Shown here: in pieces, positions 20,356 through 30,249 of the stretch
Position numbering within the stretch: position 1 is the stretch's first letter
How the letters are laid out: each line of letters starts with the position of its first letter
Assembly: GCF_003352005.1 (NCBI RefSeq)
Contig: NZ_CP024848.1
Location: 2,861,001-2,925,000, forward strand
Length of the DNA: 64,000 nucleotides
Direction: 5' to 3'
From: Oceanobacillus zhaokaii
GTDB taxonomy: Bacteria; Bacillota; Bacilli; Bacillales; Amphibacillaceae
Notes under the pieces: model-generated
Told to the model about the DNA's origin: nothing
The model's database searches: none
What the model saw: the letters and a program-made list of their open reading frames with translations, nothing else
Translations under genes and position numbers: made by a program

Positions 20356-20782
20356 AATATCCCATTCCTCCACTATCCAAGTTAAATTGCCAACCGATTC
20401 CAAATTTGTCAGTTACTTGTCCATAGAGCTTGCTCCACGATGTTTCTTGAAGCTCCAATCCAACTTCTCCACCCTCACTCAATTTCTCGTAGGCGGCTCT
20501 AATCTCATCCTCATTTTTATTAATTACAGCTAAAGTAATGTTATTACCTTCAACAAACGGCATCCCAGGGAAATTATCGGAAAACATCACATTACTTCCA
20601 TCAATATTGAGTCTCGTATGCATGACCAAATCCTCTGTTCCCTCTGGTAAAGGATATTCCGGGTCAGACGGCTGATCACCAAAAGTCATAATTTTAGGCT
20701 TCTCTGTTCCAAAAACCTCTGCATAAAATAATACAGCTTCTCGACAATTACCATTAAACGTAAGATAGATATCAACTGACAT
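20354..20782 (-). CDS. VOC-superfamily protein (PhnB-like)
   Basis: About 142 residues starting MSVDIYLTFNGNCREAVLFY, a glyoxalase/bleomycin-resistance-fold protein of the PhnB/DUF1428-like group. Other family segments: FGDQPSDPEYPLPEGTEDLV, NVMFSDNFPGMPF, and the C-terminal LYGQVTDKFGIGWQFNL. The start at 20782 is supported by GGAG eight bases upstream; an upstream in-frame extension has none. It stands alone, convergent with ltaA. Members of this group are usually of unknown substrate, and no metal-dependent reaction can be assigned. Confidence 0.85.
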   Translation of the reverse strand: MSVDIYLTFNGNCREAVLFYAEVFGTEKPKIMTFGDQPSDPEYPLPEGTEDLVMHTRLNIDGSNVMFSDNFPGMPFVEGNNITLAVINKNEDEIRAAYEKLSEGGEVGLELQETSWSKLYGQVTDKFGIGWQFNLDSGGMGY

Positions 20783-21071
20783 TTGACTCACTCCTTCGTA
20801 ACTTTTATGACTGCATCTTACCACTAATTCTGACAGAATCCTAATTTTTTTCTATCTATTATCAAACGTTTACATTTGTGTAAAACAAGTATAAGTAAAC
20901 TGTCGTTTGATGACAAGTTACAATATAATTTTCATAGCTCGGCAGGGAATATGAGATTTTTCTAGATCAAGAACTTACTCGGGATAAAACCTCAAACCTT
21001 GGCATCCGGAAAAAGCAATACCATATAAATTTTGCTACACTACATTTAAACTTCATAGATTCACTGAAGAA

Positions 21072-21119
21072 AATCCCCAATAATATGCCACAGTATGACC
21101 TGTCCATTTTTTGGGGATT
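21072..21119 (-). terminator. possible terminator after the ferredoxin gene
   Basis: AATCCCCAA (21072-21080) pairs with TTGGGGATT (21111-21119) across a 30-base loop; on the minus strand it is followed by TTCTTC. The rest of the 20783-21138 gap shows nothing I can support. Confidence 0.35.
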
Positions 21120-21138
21120 ATTATTTTCCTTATTTATC

Positions 21139-21378
21139 TTATCTATTTAAGAAAAATTCCTCCGCCTTTTCTAAGAAAATTTCTTGATCTGGTGTTAAAT
21201 CATACTCTTCTTCAATTGCAGAAACCGGGCAAACTGCCTTACATGCACCACAATCTATACAAACATCTGGATCAATGTAAAATTGGTCTGGACCTTCTTC
21301 AATGCAATCTACTGGGCAGACACTCACACATTCCGCTGCCTTCTCAGGACCACATGGATCTAATATAACAAAAGCCAT
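21139..21378 (-). CDS. 7Fe-type ferredoxin
   Basis: A 79-residue ferredoxin. The first cluster motif is the spaced form (Cys9, Cys17, Cys21 in CGPEKAAECVSVCPVDCIEE) found in Bacillus ferredoxins with one [3Fe-4S] and one [4Fe-4S] cluster. The second is canonical CIDCGACKAVCP. The length and the acidic tail DLTPDQEIFLEKAEEFF match the Bacillus schlegelii/azotobacter-like type. It is a cytoplasmic low-potential electron carrier. AGGAGG precedes the ATG and the gene is monocistronic. An iron-repressible flavodoxin gene at 3.4 kb could be its replacement under iron limitation. Confidence 0.93.
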   Translation of the reverse strand: MAFVILDPCGPEKAAECVSVCPVDCIEEGPDQFYIDPDVCIDCGACKAVCPVSAIEEEYDLTPDQEIFLEKAEEFFLNR

Positions 21379-21483
21379 TTTATGTTTTACCTCCTTATGT
21401 CCTAATTAATAATGATTCCCTACTTAGTTTAATGATATATGGAGTTCGATTGCAAGTAAACTGCATTCTTATTAATGCAAATA

Positions 21484-21511
21484 AAGAGCCCTCCATCATA
21501 AAATGGAGAGC
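21484..21511 (-). terminator. terminator of topB
   Basis: GAGCCCTCCAT and ATGGAGAGCCC form a stem nine bases past the topB stop; on the minus strand it runs into TTTATTT. Confidence 0.6.
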
Positions 21512-21519
21512 CCGCATTC

Positions 21520-23688
21520 TTATTTCTTCCACTTTGCAAGTGCATCTGCAAGAGCATTATTCGTAAATCCATCATCCTGTTTCTTTAAATACTTGTTCAC
21601 ATCGCTTTTCGACACTTTATGTTTCTTCTCACGTTGCTTACGTTCATTAAAAGTAGAGAGCTTCTCTCGGTGACCACACGAACAAGTGAACATTTGTCCA
21701 TCACCCTCACCACGTAATTCTAAACGTTTATGGCAATTTGGGCATCGGGCATTCGTTACTTTTGCAATATTTTTCTTATGACCACATGCACGATCCTGGC
21801 AGACGAGCATTCGTCCATTTCTATTTTTCACTTCCAGCATGAGCTTGCCACAGTTCGGACATTTTGTTCCTGTGATGTTATCATGCTTGAATTTTTCATC
21901 ACTGCCTTTAATTTCCGAAACAACCTCTTTTGTATATTCCTTGATTTCCGTAATAAACTTGGCCTTGTTTAGTTTCCCATCAGCAATCCGGCTAAGCTTC
22001 TGCTCCCATTCTGCAGTTAATGCAGGTGAGCGTAATCCCTCGGGAACGAGGTCAAGCAATTGACGACCTTTCGAAGTAATGAAAATATGCTTACCCTTCA
22101 ATTCCATCGACATACTATTAAATAATTTCTCTATGATATCGGCGCGTGTTGCAACAGTTCCCAACCCACCAGTTTGATTGATCGTATTTGCGAGATGCTT
22201 CTCGTCTGTACTCATATAGCGAACCGGATTTTCCATTGCTTGAAGCAGTGCACCTTCTGTAAAGCGTTCCGGTGGTTTCGTTTCACCTGAAGTTTGCGTA
22301 ACCTTTAAGCTGCTGAAGGTATCCCCTTTCTCAACTGCCGGTAATCGCTGGTCATCATGATTCTCATCATCAAAACGGTTATCGTAAATTTCCTTCCAGC
22401 CCTGCTTTTTAATGACCTTACCTCGCGCTTGAAAATGAACATTTTCAATTTGTGCATGAATCGTTGTTTGTTCATATTCATGCGGATCTGATAACACAGC
22501 TAAGAAACGTTTGACAACAAGATCATAAATCCTTCGTTCCTGATCTGTTAAATCAGACAAGACGACATGCTGTTCGGTTGGGATGATAGCATGGTGATCA
22601 GATACCTTGGAATTATCGACAACGGATTTTCCAAGCTTGAAGTCTTTACGCAACACCTTGCTAGCTGCCTTTGCATATTGGTCTACCCCACATGTCTTAA
22701 CACGATCCTTCAACGTTGGCACGATATCGGTTGTAATAACTCTTGAATCCGTTCGTGGATACGTTAGCACCTTATGTTGTTCGTAAAGCTTTTGCATAAT
22801 CGAAAGGGTTTGTTTCCCTGAAAAGTTAAAGATTCGATTGGCATCGCGTTGTAATTCTGTTAAGTCATAAAGCTGTGGTGCGAATTTCTTTTTAAATGCC
22901 TTTTCTACATTTGTAACTGTTGCAGGCTTGTTTTGAATTTTCTTCAGTAAGGCATCTGCTTTTTCCTTGGAAAACATTCTTGAGTTATTCTTCTCGTCTT
23001 GCCACCTTAATATAAATCCTTTATCTGTTTTCGCTTCAATACCATAAAATTTCCGTGGCTTGAATTGTTTAATTTCTTCTTCTCTTGCTGCTACCATTGC
23101 TAGTGTTGGTGTTTGTACACGTCCAGCCGATAACTGTGCATTAAATTTAGTTGTAAGTGCACGGGTTGCATTTAGACCTACATACCAATCTGCCTCTGAA
23201 CGAGCAACTGCCGACGCATATAAATTCTCGTAATTTTTTCCTGGTTTTAACTGCCTGAAGCCATCACGAATCGCTTTATCCGTTACCGATGAAATCCATA
23301 ATCGTTTAATCGGCTTATTCACATGAACTTTTTCCAGAATCCATCTTGCAACAAGCTCACCTTCACGACCTGCGTCTGTCGCAATGACAATGTCAGTTAC
23401 ATCCTTTCGACTGATCTGCGTTTTAACTGCACTGAATTGTTTGCCAGTCTTTTTCATCACGACAAGCTTCAGATTGGAAGGGAGCATTGGCAGGTCTTCC
23501 ATTCGCCATGTTTTATATTTATCATCATAGGTTTCTGGATCTGCCAATGTAACCAAATGGCCCAGTGCCCATGTCACAATATATTTCGATCCTTCTAAAT
23601 AACCGTTTCCCTTTTTGCTGCACCCAAGCACACGGGCGATATCTCGGCCAACAGAAGGTTTCTCTGCTAGAACTAATGTTTTACTCAT
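21520..23688 (-). CDS. topB: DNA topoisomerase III
   Basis: A 722-residue type IA topoisomerase. The Toprim domain is N-terminal (LVLAEKPSVGRDIARVL; ATDAGREGELVARWIL near 103-118 with the acidic metal ligands). The active-site tyrosine is in VLTYPRTDSR at about residue 310. The C-terminus has two Cys4 zinc-ribbon-like segments (CPNCGKLML...CQDRACGH and CPNCHKRLE...CSCGH), expected for Bacillus TopB. The protein relaxes and decatenates DNA with RecQ-type helicases. It is transcribed alone and ends in its own terminator. Full length; assignment secure. Confidence 0.96.
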   Translation of the reverse strand: MSKTLVLAEKPSVGRDIARVLGCSKKGNGYLEGSKYIVTWALGHLVTLADPETYDDKYKTWRMEDLPMLPSNLKLVVMKKTGKQFSAVKTQISRKDVTDIVIATDAGREGELVARWILEKVHVNKPIKRLWISSVTDKAIRDGFRQLKPGKNYENLYASAVARSEADWYVGLNATRALTTKFNAQLSAGRVQTPTLAMVAAREEEIKQFKPRKFYGIEAKTDKGFILRWQDEKNNSRMFSKEKADALLKKIQNKPATVTNVEKAFKKKFAPQLYDLTELQRDANRIFNFSGKQTLSIMQKLYEQHKVLTYPRTDSRVITTDIVPTLKDRVKTCGVDQYAKAASKVLRKDFKLGKSVVDNSKVSDHHAIIPTEQHVVLSDLTDQERRIYDLVVKRFLAVLSDPHEYEQTTIHAQIENVHFQARGKVIKKQGWKEIYDNRFDDENHDDQRLPAVEKGDTFSSLKVTQTSGETKPPERFTEGALLQAMENPVRYMSTDEKHLANTINQTGGLGTVATRADIIEKLFNSMSMELKGKHIFITSKGRQLLDLVPEGLRSPALTAEWEQKLSRIADGKLNKAKFITEIKEYTKEVVSEIKGSDEKFKHDNITGTKCPNCGKLMLEVKNRNGRMLVCQDRACGHKKNIAKVTNARCPNCHKRLELRGEGDGQMFTCSCGHREKLSTFNERKQREKKHKVSKSDVNKYLKKQDDGFTNNALADALAKWKK

Positions 23689-24058
23689 GTAAAAAATCCT
23701 CTCTTATAAAAACATCTATTGCTACTTTACCATAAAAGATTGATAACGTGCAGGTTTGCTGAGTTGAATTGGATAATCGAGAGCAATTGCTACAATTTCG
23801 ATTGAGATTCTCTGTAAATCAAGCGAACTTGCCTCCATTTCACAATGAGTCTAATCAATTTGAACGATAACCTCGCCGCATTTACAAAATTTCTGATTTT
23901 CTTCTTTAAAATAGACGAAACCAATTTTCCACCTTTTCCCTAGGTCTGGTTAAAGGAAAGAGGAGTAAATTGAACTTTTCCTTTTACTTATTCAATTCGG
24001 CATTTTAAACGATTTCAGCACGTCCAAAATATGCATTGTTATTACAAAACGTCGCTTT
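23689..24058. other. 370-base gap between topB and the thioredoxin-like gene
   Basis: No gene is supported. There is a weak stem, AAAGGAAAG with CTTTTCCTTT, near 23953-23988. Confidence 0.4.
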
Positions 24059-24607
24059 CTAATCCATTTTCTCAAACTCTTGGTCTATCAGTTCATAATT
24101 TAACACTCCAAGAGCCTTGTATTGAATTATTCCATTTGAATCAATCATAAATGAAGTTGGAATTTGATGTATTTCATAAATAAGACCCACATCGTTTCCC
24201 TCATCTAGTAGTACAGGGAATTGTAAATCAAGATCTTTTACAAAATCCCGTATTTTCTGTTTGCTTGGTTCTGTATTCACTAAATTCACTGCCAACACCA
24301 CAACGTCCTTATCTTGATAAAATTTTTCTAAATCTGGCATTTCAGTACGACAAGGTTCACACCATGTGTTCCAGAAGTTCAATATAACTCGACTGCCATG
24401 ATAATCCGATAACTGCACGCTTTCTCCTTTTAACGTTTGAAGTCTAAAATTAGGTGCAAAGTTTCCTATACTTAATCCTACATTATTTTCGATTCTCTCA
24501 TCCCCGCTTAAATTTGATATATCGTTAGATTTTGATTGAGAAACTAAATCGTATATTGCCCAACCAAACATCCCAACGAGAACAATGATAATAATCGCCC
24601 TTTTCAT
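24059..24607 (-). CDS. membrane-anchored thiol-disulfide oxidoreductase (ResA/TlpA-like)
   Basis: About 182 residues: one N-terminal membrane anchor (IIIIVLVGMFGWAIYDLV) and an extracytoplasmic thioredoxin-like domain with WCEPC at the active site (NFWNTWCEPCRTEMPDLEKF). The later cis-Pro segment HQIPTSFMIDSNGII is present. I place the start at the ATG at 24607, nine bases after AGGAGG; the TTG upstream would include that signal in the protein. It follows a CcdA gene by 16 bases, and the pair is the standard route for passing reducing equivalents outward, for cytochrome c maturation, copper-site assembly or spore-envelope functions. Which of these applies is unknown. Confidence 0.88.
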   Translation of the reverse strand: MKRAIIIIVLVGMFGWAIYDLVSQSKSNDISNLSGDERIENNVGLSIGNFAPNFRLQTLKGESVQLSDYHGSRVILNFWNTWCEPCRTEMPDLEKFYQDKDVVVLAVNLVNTEPSKQKIRDFVKDLDLQFPVLLDEGNDVGLIYEIHQIPTSFMIDSNGIIQYKALGVLNYELIDQEFEKMD

Positions 24608-24623
24608 AAAATATTGCCTCCTG

Positions 24624-25364
24624 CTATCCAATATTAGACAGCCAACTATCCTGTATGAGTTGAAACAAGAAAATAGATAAACGCGTTAGTTGACCTGTAT
24701 ACAAGAAGATTCCCGTTAAAATCATAATACTCCCGCCTGCTTTCATAATCTTTTGACTATAGCGTACAAGCCATTTTGCGGAACCTAGGAAAAAGGATAG
24801 TACAATAAATGGGATTGCAAAACCAACTACGTACATAATCGTATAAAAAATTCCTTGTGTTGAATTACTTCCTGCTATCACCAAGATAGAAGCAAAAATC
24901 GGTCCTATACAGGGGGTCCAACCAGCTGCAAAACCCATTCCAACAATAAAAGTGCCTACATAGCCCGCTCGTTTTTTACCAAAATTAAACCGTCTTTCTT
25001 TCATAAACCAAGTCAAAGGTAGCCATCCAGCTACAAACAACCCCATAACAATAATAAAAATCCCTGCAATTCTTTGAAAAAAAATTCCTAAAGCACCTGA
25101 TAACAATCCTTGAACCCATTGCCCTAGCAATGTAGCACCAAATCCTAAACTAAGAAAAATCATAGAAACGCCCAGCAAGAAAAAAATAGAATGGAGCAGT
25201 AATTTACGACGAACTTTTATATCCCGTTGATATTGAATTTCTTTTAAACTCATACCAGTTATATACGAAAGATAAGCTGGAAATATCGGTAATGTACAAG
25301 GGGAAAGAAAAGTTAAAGAGCCAGCAAATAAAGCAATCCATAGCGTAATATCTGAGGCATTCAT
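24624..25364 (-). CDS. ccdA: CcdA-type thiol-disulfide membrane transporter
   Basis: About 246 residues with six predicted membrane helices. The paired cysteines expected for CcdA/DsbD-beta are present: LTFLSPCTLPIFPAYLSY in helix 1 and AAGWTPCIGPIFASILV in helix 4. It carries electrons from cytoplasmic thioredoxin to extracytoplasmic thioredoxin-like proteins, here the gene immediately downstream. The ATG at 25364 follows AGAGGGG at proper spacing. This looks like an accessory CcdA paired with its own TlpA-type partner rather than the cytochrome c operon copy. Confidence 0.9.
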   Translation of the reverse strand: MNASDITLWIALFAGSLTFLSPCTLPIFPAYLSYITGMSLKEIQYQRDIKVRRKLLLHSIFFLLGVSMIFLSLGFGATLLGQWVQGLLSGALGIFFQRIAGIFIIVMGLFVAGWLPLTWFMKERRFNFGKKRAGYVGTFIVGMGFAAGWTPCIGPIFASILVIAGSNSTQGIFYTIMYVVGFAIPFIVLSFFLGSAKWLVRYSQKIMKAGGSIMILTGIFLYTGQLTRLSIFLFQLIQDSWLSNIG

Positions 25365-25856
25365 TATTTCACCCCTCTTCCATTTCAAAGTAATACCACT
25401 TCTTTTACCAATTACATATATGTATATTCATAACTAACAACTATACCTGTGCGATAGCCTTCGACTAAAAATGGAATGCATTAATTGACATACTTAAAAT
25501 AAGGACACTGGTTTTCTACCTAAACTTAGAAGGGACATTAAAATATTCAGAAGTAAAACTTAATCGTGGTCATTTTAATGTTAAAGAGTGGTTGTTTTGA
25601 AAAATTAACCCCCCATAGATATATGCCTATACCAAGTGACTTCTTTTACATATATATAACCGTAACACCCACATCAAACTGCATTGTTTTTAATAAAAAA
25701 TAGAAAGCAAACACTGGATCTATGGCTTACCCTGCCATAAACTCATTTAAGCCTAAATTTAATTTCTTTAATCTCTTGAAAATACAATTCTATGTCCGGA
25801 AAAAATCACTCTTTTCTTAATAAAATAATCTAGTAATACTATACGGAGGATTGGAT
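25365..25856. other. gap between ccdA and a lipoprotein gene
   Basis: About 490 bases between divergent genes. It has AT-rich palindromic stretches (ACATATATGTAT near 25412-25425), a possible metal-regulator site, but no gene I can support. Confidence 0.35.
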
Positions 25857-26609
25857 ATGTCTAAAATATTTAAGACGTTAATATTCATTCTATTATTAGC
25901 TATGACTTCTTCTTGTCAAAATACCGACACAAGTACAAACTTTGGAGAACCCCCCCATCTTTCAGTAGACTTTGTAGTTCCTGACTCGGCCAATACTGGG
26001 GACACTATAGAATTAATTGCTACCGTTACCTATAATGGGAAAATTGTAAATGATGCCGATAAAATCACTTTTGAAATGTGGCAAGAGGGAAGAAAAGAAG
26101 ATAGTACTATGATTGAATCAGTTAATAATGGAGATGGGTCGTATACAGCAGAAATGACATTCCAACAGGATGGAATTTATAATATATATGCCCATGTTAC
26201 CGCAAAAGATTTGCATAGCATGCCACAGAAATCCATCACGGTTGGTAAAAGTGTGAATGATGAATCGGAAAATGAAGAAGTTTCAAAGGATCATAATCAC
26301 GAAGCTAGTAATGAGAAGTTTTCTATGCATTTCACGAATCCTGGTGAAGTTAATTTAACAGAAATGACGAAAATCATGGTTCACTTACAAATGAATGAGA
26401 AACCTTTGGAAAAAGCAATGGTTCGTTATGAAATTTGGAATTACGCTATTTCAGATACACATTACTGGATAGATGCTGAGGAATTAATACCCGGTGAATA
26501 TACAATCAATTACGAATTTCCGAAGGCTGGCACTTATACTATACAAGTTCATGTAGAAAATAATCATGGGCTCCATGAACATGATACGTTCAAATTAAAA
26601 GTAAACTGA
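25857..26609 (+). CDS. lipoprotein with two YtkA-like domains
   Basis: About 250 residues. The signal peptide ends in the lipobox LAMTSSC, predicting a lipoprotein. Two similar beta-sandwich segments follow (about 35-125 and 150-250), each with a phrase like DGSYTAEMTFQQDGIYNIYA or PGEYTINYEFPKAGTYTIQV, the YtkA-like pattern. His/Asp-rich linkers (DHNHEAS; HGLHEHD) suggest metal contact. The ATG at 25857 has GGAGG seven bases upstream. YtkA-like proteins are often near copper, cytochrome oxidase or thiol-redox genes; here the CcdA/TlpA pair is divergent. Function is unknown; a copper-handling role is a guess. Confidence 0.75.
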   Translation: MSKIFKTLIFILLLAMTSSCQNTDTSTNFGEPPHLSVDFVVPDSANTGDTIELIATVTYNGKIVNDADKITFEMWQEGRKEDSTMIESVNNGDGSYTAEMTFQQDGIYNIYAHVTAKDLHSMPQKSITVGKSVNDESENEEVSKDHNHEASNEKFSMHFTNPGEVNLTEMTKIMVHLQMNEKPLEKAMVRYEIWNYAISDTHYWIDAEELIPGEYTINYEFPKAGTYTIQVHVENNHGLHEHDTFKLKVN

Positions 26610-26781
26610 TTCAATTAAATGAAAATACAATAGCCCCCATATAGCTATTTTGACAACTTCAACCAAATCTAGTATTTTCTCTGGGCATTTACAAAAAACA
26701 ACCCATCAAGTAACAATTAATTAATACATTATAGCAGGCATAAACAGCCTGCTTTAATAATTTTGGGGTTTCGAAAGTCAT

Positions 26782-27062
26782 TTAAGATATGAAGCAGGTC
26801 TCTTGAAAAACCTGTTGGTCAAAATCATGTCTAAATTCTCTCGCCTGGTCTACTAATTTACGTTCAAAAGGATCTAATAGATGCCCGATAACTTAGAATG
26901 ATCAGGCATAATCTTAAGAAAGATGATAAACTGCCGCGCTTCATCAATTAACTGTTGCTGTTCATAAGTGAAGCCTAAGCTCAAAAACAAGGTATGTTCT
27001 TTCATAATTCTAGTCCAAAATTGAATTTCATTTAACGATTTGATAACAATTGGATGTGCCAT
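26782..27062 (-). pseudogene. frameshifted DUF2935-like remnant
   Basis: The 5' part reads MAHPIVIKSLNEIQFWTRIM then KEHTLFLSLGF, a DUF2935-type start with a good ribosome binding site, but stops at 26874. A second frame immediately continues with LLDPFERKLVDQAREFRH and ends at 26782. Together they look like a shortened DUF2935 gene broken by a frameshift near 26880, and the total is far shorter than intact members. The domain identification is from memory of the FWTRIMKEH pattern. Confidence 0.6.
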
Positions 27063-27236
27063 CCAACAACTCACCCTTCTTTTAAATTGACAACCTCACA
27101 AAAGTATATCTGGTTGCTTGTTTTTATTCTTACTTATAAAGTTAGGCTGAAAGTCATCGATTTATTGCAGTGGGAAACTTTTTCTTCTGTTTTTATTTTC
27201 TAATATGAACCATCCAATTTCCCTTTGTAATTCATC

Positions 27237-27264
27237 ACAAGTTAATCGAATATCTCATATTATT
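27237..27264 (+). promoter_or_regulatory. sigma-K-like promoter before the first YheC/D gene
   Basis: AC (27237-27238), 17 bases, CATATTATT (27256-27264): one mismatch to the sigma-K -10 CATANNNTA. Confidence 0.5.
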
Positions 27265-27299
27265 TGTATATAGTGATTAAAACAGATGAGGCGATTTAA

Positions 27300-28595
27300 A
27301 TGGATAAAGAATATTATCATAAAATCATATCTCTATATGAACAAAATCAAAAAATTAAAGATTTATTAGATCAGGAGATTGAGCAAATTGAATCTTTATT
27401 AAGGCTAGAAAAGCTTGATGACCAGTCAAGAGAAAACTTCATTGTTCTTCAAAAATCAATGGAGAAGCTAAAAGAAAATAAAAGCGATCTGGATGGCTTA
27501 TACAACAGTTTGAATCAAAAGTCTAGAGTTAATTTTGGGATTCTATATCCTTCCAAAGATGAAAATCTATATGTTTACCTGCTTCAAAAATTTAAAGAAT
27601 TATCCAAGTTTTATGATGAGGAAATTATCTTATTCACCATGGAAGATCTTGACCTTAAAAAAATGACTGTAAAAGGTACCGTTATTTCTGGTTCAAAACT
27701 AAAACAGCGCTTAGTTGCAATTCCCCCATTTATTTATAATATAACTTTCCATTCCAAGAGATTAAGTATAAATAGAATGAAGCAGCTTCGTAAACTAGGG
27801 ATATGCAAAACAATCAATCCAATAAACACGTTTAACCAAACAATGATTCTTGACATTCTATCCTCTTTACCTGAAATAGGACCTTTCATTCGATCTTATA
27901 GCCTTTTCTCACCGTCATCATTAGAAAGATATTTTGAAGAAAATGATTTCATTTTAATAATTCCGGAGAATGAAATAAGTCGCAGTTCTATTATCCATGT
28001 TTCCAAATCCGGAAATGAAGATGAACCAATATTTCATATTGTCCATAATGGAATAAGGATTGAATGTTCCTGCGAAAGTATATTTAAAGAATTAAAGAAA
28101 AGGATGAAGGGACAGAATTATCTAATCATGAAAGGAATACCTACACTGTTATGGATGAACACCCCTTTAGAGATACGTGTATATTTACAAAAAACGATAC
28201 ATGGTAAATGGGAAATAACAGATATGATTGGAAAAAGTGAATTCCTTTCTACAGAAACATACAAAAAAAACATCTGTGAACAACTGCCTTGGATATTAAA
28301 AAAAGTAATTCCAGAGAAATCCCCTGATATTTTAAATAATTTAACGTATGTAAGTATAAAAGCAGGAAGCTATCTAGATTATTTCATTCCGAATTTAGGT
28401 AGTTTGGCGATTGATTTTTTACTTGATCATAAAGGAAACCCTAACTTATTCTATATAAAAGGATGGGAAAATAAGAACTTTTTAAGAGAAGCAAATAAAG
28501 ACAGCTGGGACACATTTATTCAAAATAGCTTTCATTATTTATTTTTTTTGTATCAAAATAGTCGAATGGATACAGATGCAAATGACATGGATTAA
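27300..28595 (+). CDS. YheC/YheD-family spore coat protein with N-terminal coiled coil, degenerate ATP-grasp
   Basis: A 431-residue protein. Residues 1-75 are charged and heptad-like (coiled coil); the remainder follows the YheC/YheD layout of coat-associated ATP-grasp-like proteins. The region that normally holds the metal-binding Glu and Asn (as in WFIEANTRPS of the next gene) here reads LFYIKGWENK, so catalysis is doubtful. It overlaps the start of the following paralogue by 20 bases, indicating co-translation. A sigma-K-like promoter lies upstream. Likely a structural or regulatory coat protein made in the mother cell; assignment rests on weak overall similarity plus pairing with a clear YheD. 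Confidence 0.65.
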   Translation: MDKEYYHKIISLYEQNQKIKDLLDQEIEQIESLLRLEKLDDQSRENFIVLQKSMEKLKENKSDLDGLYNSLNQKSRVNFGILYPSKDENLYVYLLQKFKELSKFYDEEIILFTMEDLDLKKMTVKGTVISGSKLKQRLVAIPPFIYNITFHSKRLSINRMKQLRKLGICKTINPINTFNQTMILDILSSLPEIGPFIRSYSLFSPSSLERYFEENDFILIIPENEISRSSIIHVSKSGNEDEPIFHIVHNGIRIECSCESIFKELKKRMKGQNYLIMKGIPTLLWMNTPLEIRVYLQKTIHGKWEITDMIGKSEFLSTETYKKNICEQLPWILKKVIPEKSPDILNNLTYVSIKAGSYLDYFIPNLGSLAIDFLLDHKGNPNLFYIKGWENKNFLREANKDSWDTFIQNSFHYLFFLYQNSRMDTDANDMD

Positions 28596-29922
28596 CATTC
28601 AGCAGGCCGAAAACAATTCTGAAAAGAATATAATATTTATGCCTTCTTTTCTTTCTGACGGGTTATCTTCTAACGTACAACTTTCTTTTGGACAGAGAAG
28701 AATAAAAGCAATTGTGAAGACTACAACGTCACAATCCATCGAAGTAAATGATTACTCAAATCCTATGCAAATCTATTTGTCAGCAAATTTATTGAATGAA
28801 TTACTCGTGCAAACTGAAATAACATATCAACTAAAGATTCATGATAATGAATGTACCATCGGTCCTATTATCGGACTGCATCTTGGTGAACAGCAATACT
28901 ATTATCATAATAGACATATGAAACAATATATAGATTCCATGCATGACTATCAAAGTATAGGCGGTTTAATAATTGCATTTAAAGATGGTTCCATTGATGA
29001 GACTGAAAATTGCGTTTATGGTCTTTACTATCATGATAGGAAGAAGCAATGGCGATATGGTAAATTTCCTTTACCATCAGTCATATTTAGACGCGCATAT
29101 AAAACAACACAAGATTTAGCGGATAGATTATACAAAAAAACGAATGGAAATTTATTTAATTCAATTAGTCTTACAAAATGGGATGTTTACTTAAAAATAA
29201 GGGAATATCAAACCTTTAAGGAATTTTTACCAGAAACAGCAAAAGTAATTAATGGTCAAGATGTAAAGAAGTTTTTAAGAAAACATTCGGAAATAATATT
29301 AAAACCAGCAGATTTATCCAGAGCGCGAGGAATTTGTATTATTAAAACTGTTTCGACCGAGACATTTCTATTATTCGATTACAGTAATGGTGTTTTATTA
29401 AAAACGATTGTAGACAATATTAAACTACAAGAATTTCTAAGATCAGGTAATTTTTTAAATGGTAATTACATTGCTCAGCCTTATATTAATTTGGCAAAAA
29501 TAAATAATTCCCCTTGGGATATACGAGTCGTTATGCAAAAGAATAGGAAGAAACAATGGCAATGTAATGGTATTGAGTGCCGTCTAGCTGGAAAAGAACA
29601 TCTAATCACAAATATCTCCCGTGGTGGCAGTGCATTATCAATCAGAGAGGCTACATCATTAAGCTTTGGAGAACAATTTACCACTGTAATCAAAGCGAAA
29701 GTAAAAGATGCAGCATTTGAATTCTGCAGGATTATGGAACAGACGAATGAACACTTTGCAGAATTTGGACTCGATCTCGCTTTCGATACGAATCAAAAAT
29801 TATGGTTTATTGAAGCAAATACAAGGCCTTCATTTAAAGGATTTAAGACAATGGATCTGAATAACTACTATCATATCTCCACTGCACCAATTCATTATGC
29901 AGCTTCACTGGCGGGCTTTTAA
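28576..29922 (+). CDS. yheD: YheC/YheD-family endospore coat-associated protein
   Basis: A 448-residue ATP-grasp-like protein. Family features: an N-terminal beta domain, then IGPIIGLHLGE, KWRYGKFPLPSVIFRRA-type sequence (here QWRYGKFPLPSVIFRR), GICIIKT, DIRVVMQKNRKKQWQCNG, and the C-terminal metal-ligand segment WFIEANTRPSFKGFK. YheC and YheD are forespore-surface proteins in B. subtilis with unclear function. It has no obvious ribosome binding site of its own and is probably translated by coupling with the upstream gene it overlaps. Confidence 0.88.
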   Translation: MQMTWINIQQAENNSEKNIIFMPSFLSDGLSSNVQLSFGQRRIKAIVKTTTSQSIEVNDYSNPMQIYLSANLLNELLVQTEITYQLKIHDNECTIGPIIGLHLGEQQYYYHNRHMKQYIDSMHDYQSIGGLIIAFKDGSIDETENCVYGLYYHDRKKQWRYGKFPLPSVIFRRAYKTTQDLADRLYKKTNGNLFNSISLTKWDVYLKIREYQTFKEFLPETAKVINGQDVKKFLRKHSEIILKPADLSRARGICIIKTVSTETFLLFDYSNGVLLKTIVDNIKLQEFLRSGNFLNGNYIAQPYINLAKINNSPWDIRVVMQKNRKKQWQCNGIECRLAGKEHLITNISRGGSALSIREATSLSFGEQFTTVIKAKVKDAAFEFCRIMEQTNEHFAEFGLDLAFDTNQKLWFIEANTRPSFKGFKTMDLNNYYHISTAPIHYAASLAGF

Positions 29923-30249
29923 TAGATAAGTAAGTACTGACTACAAAGTTACCATACTCTGTAGTTAGTACTTACTAGTTTACCGTGCGCAGAGAACAAT
30001 CAAAAACAGACTTTATCCAAAGCCTGTATTTTAAGTGCATTTTTTATACTATCATATGGCTAAAATACTTACAGAGAAGGGAATTTTTCAATACTTTTTG
30101 TGCTTCTACAAGTTCTATTAACACATTACATACACAAGATTCTGGCCTATTCTCTTGTTCCGTTGCAATAGTTACTCTCGTTGCCCTCCTCTCTAGAATG
30201 TATATACTATTTTGCTTACCTACTGTTATATCCCAATCACATATTTTTA

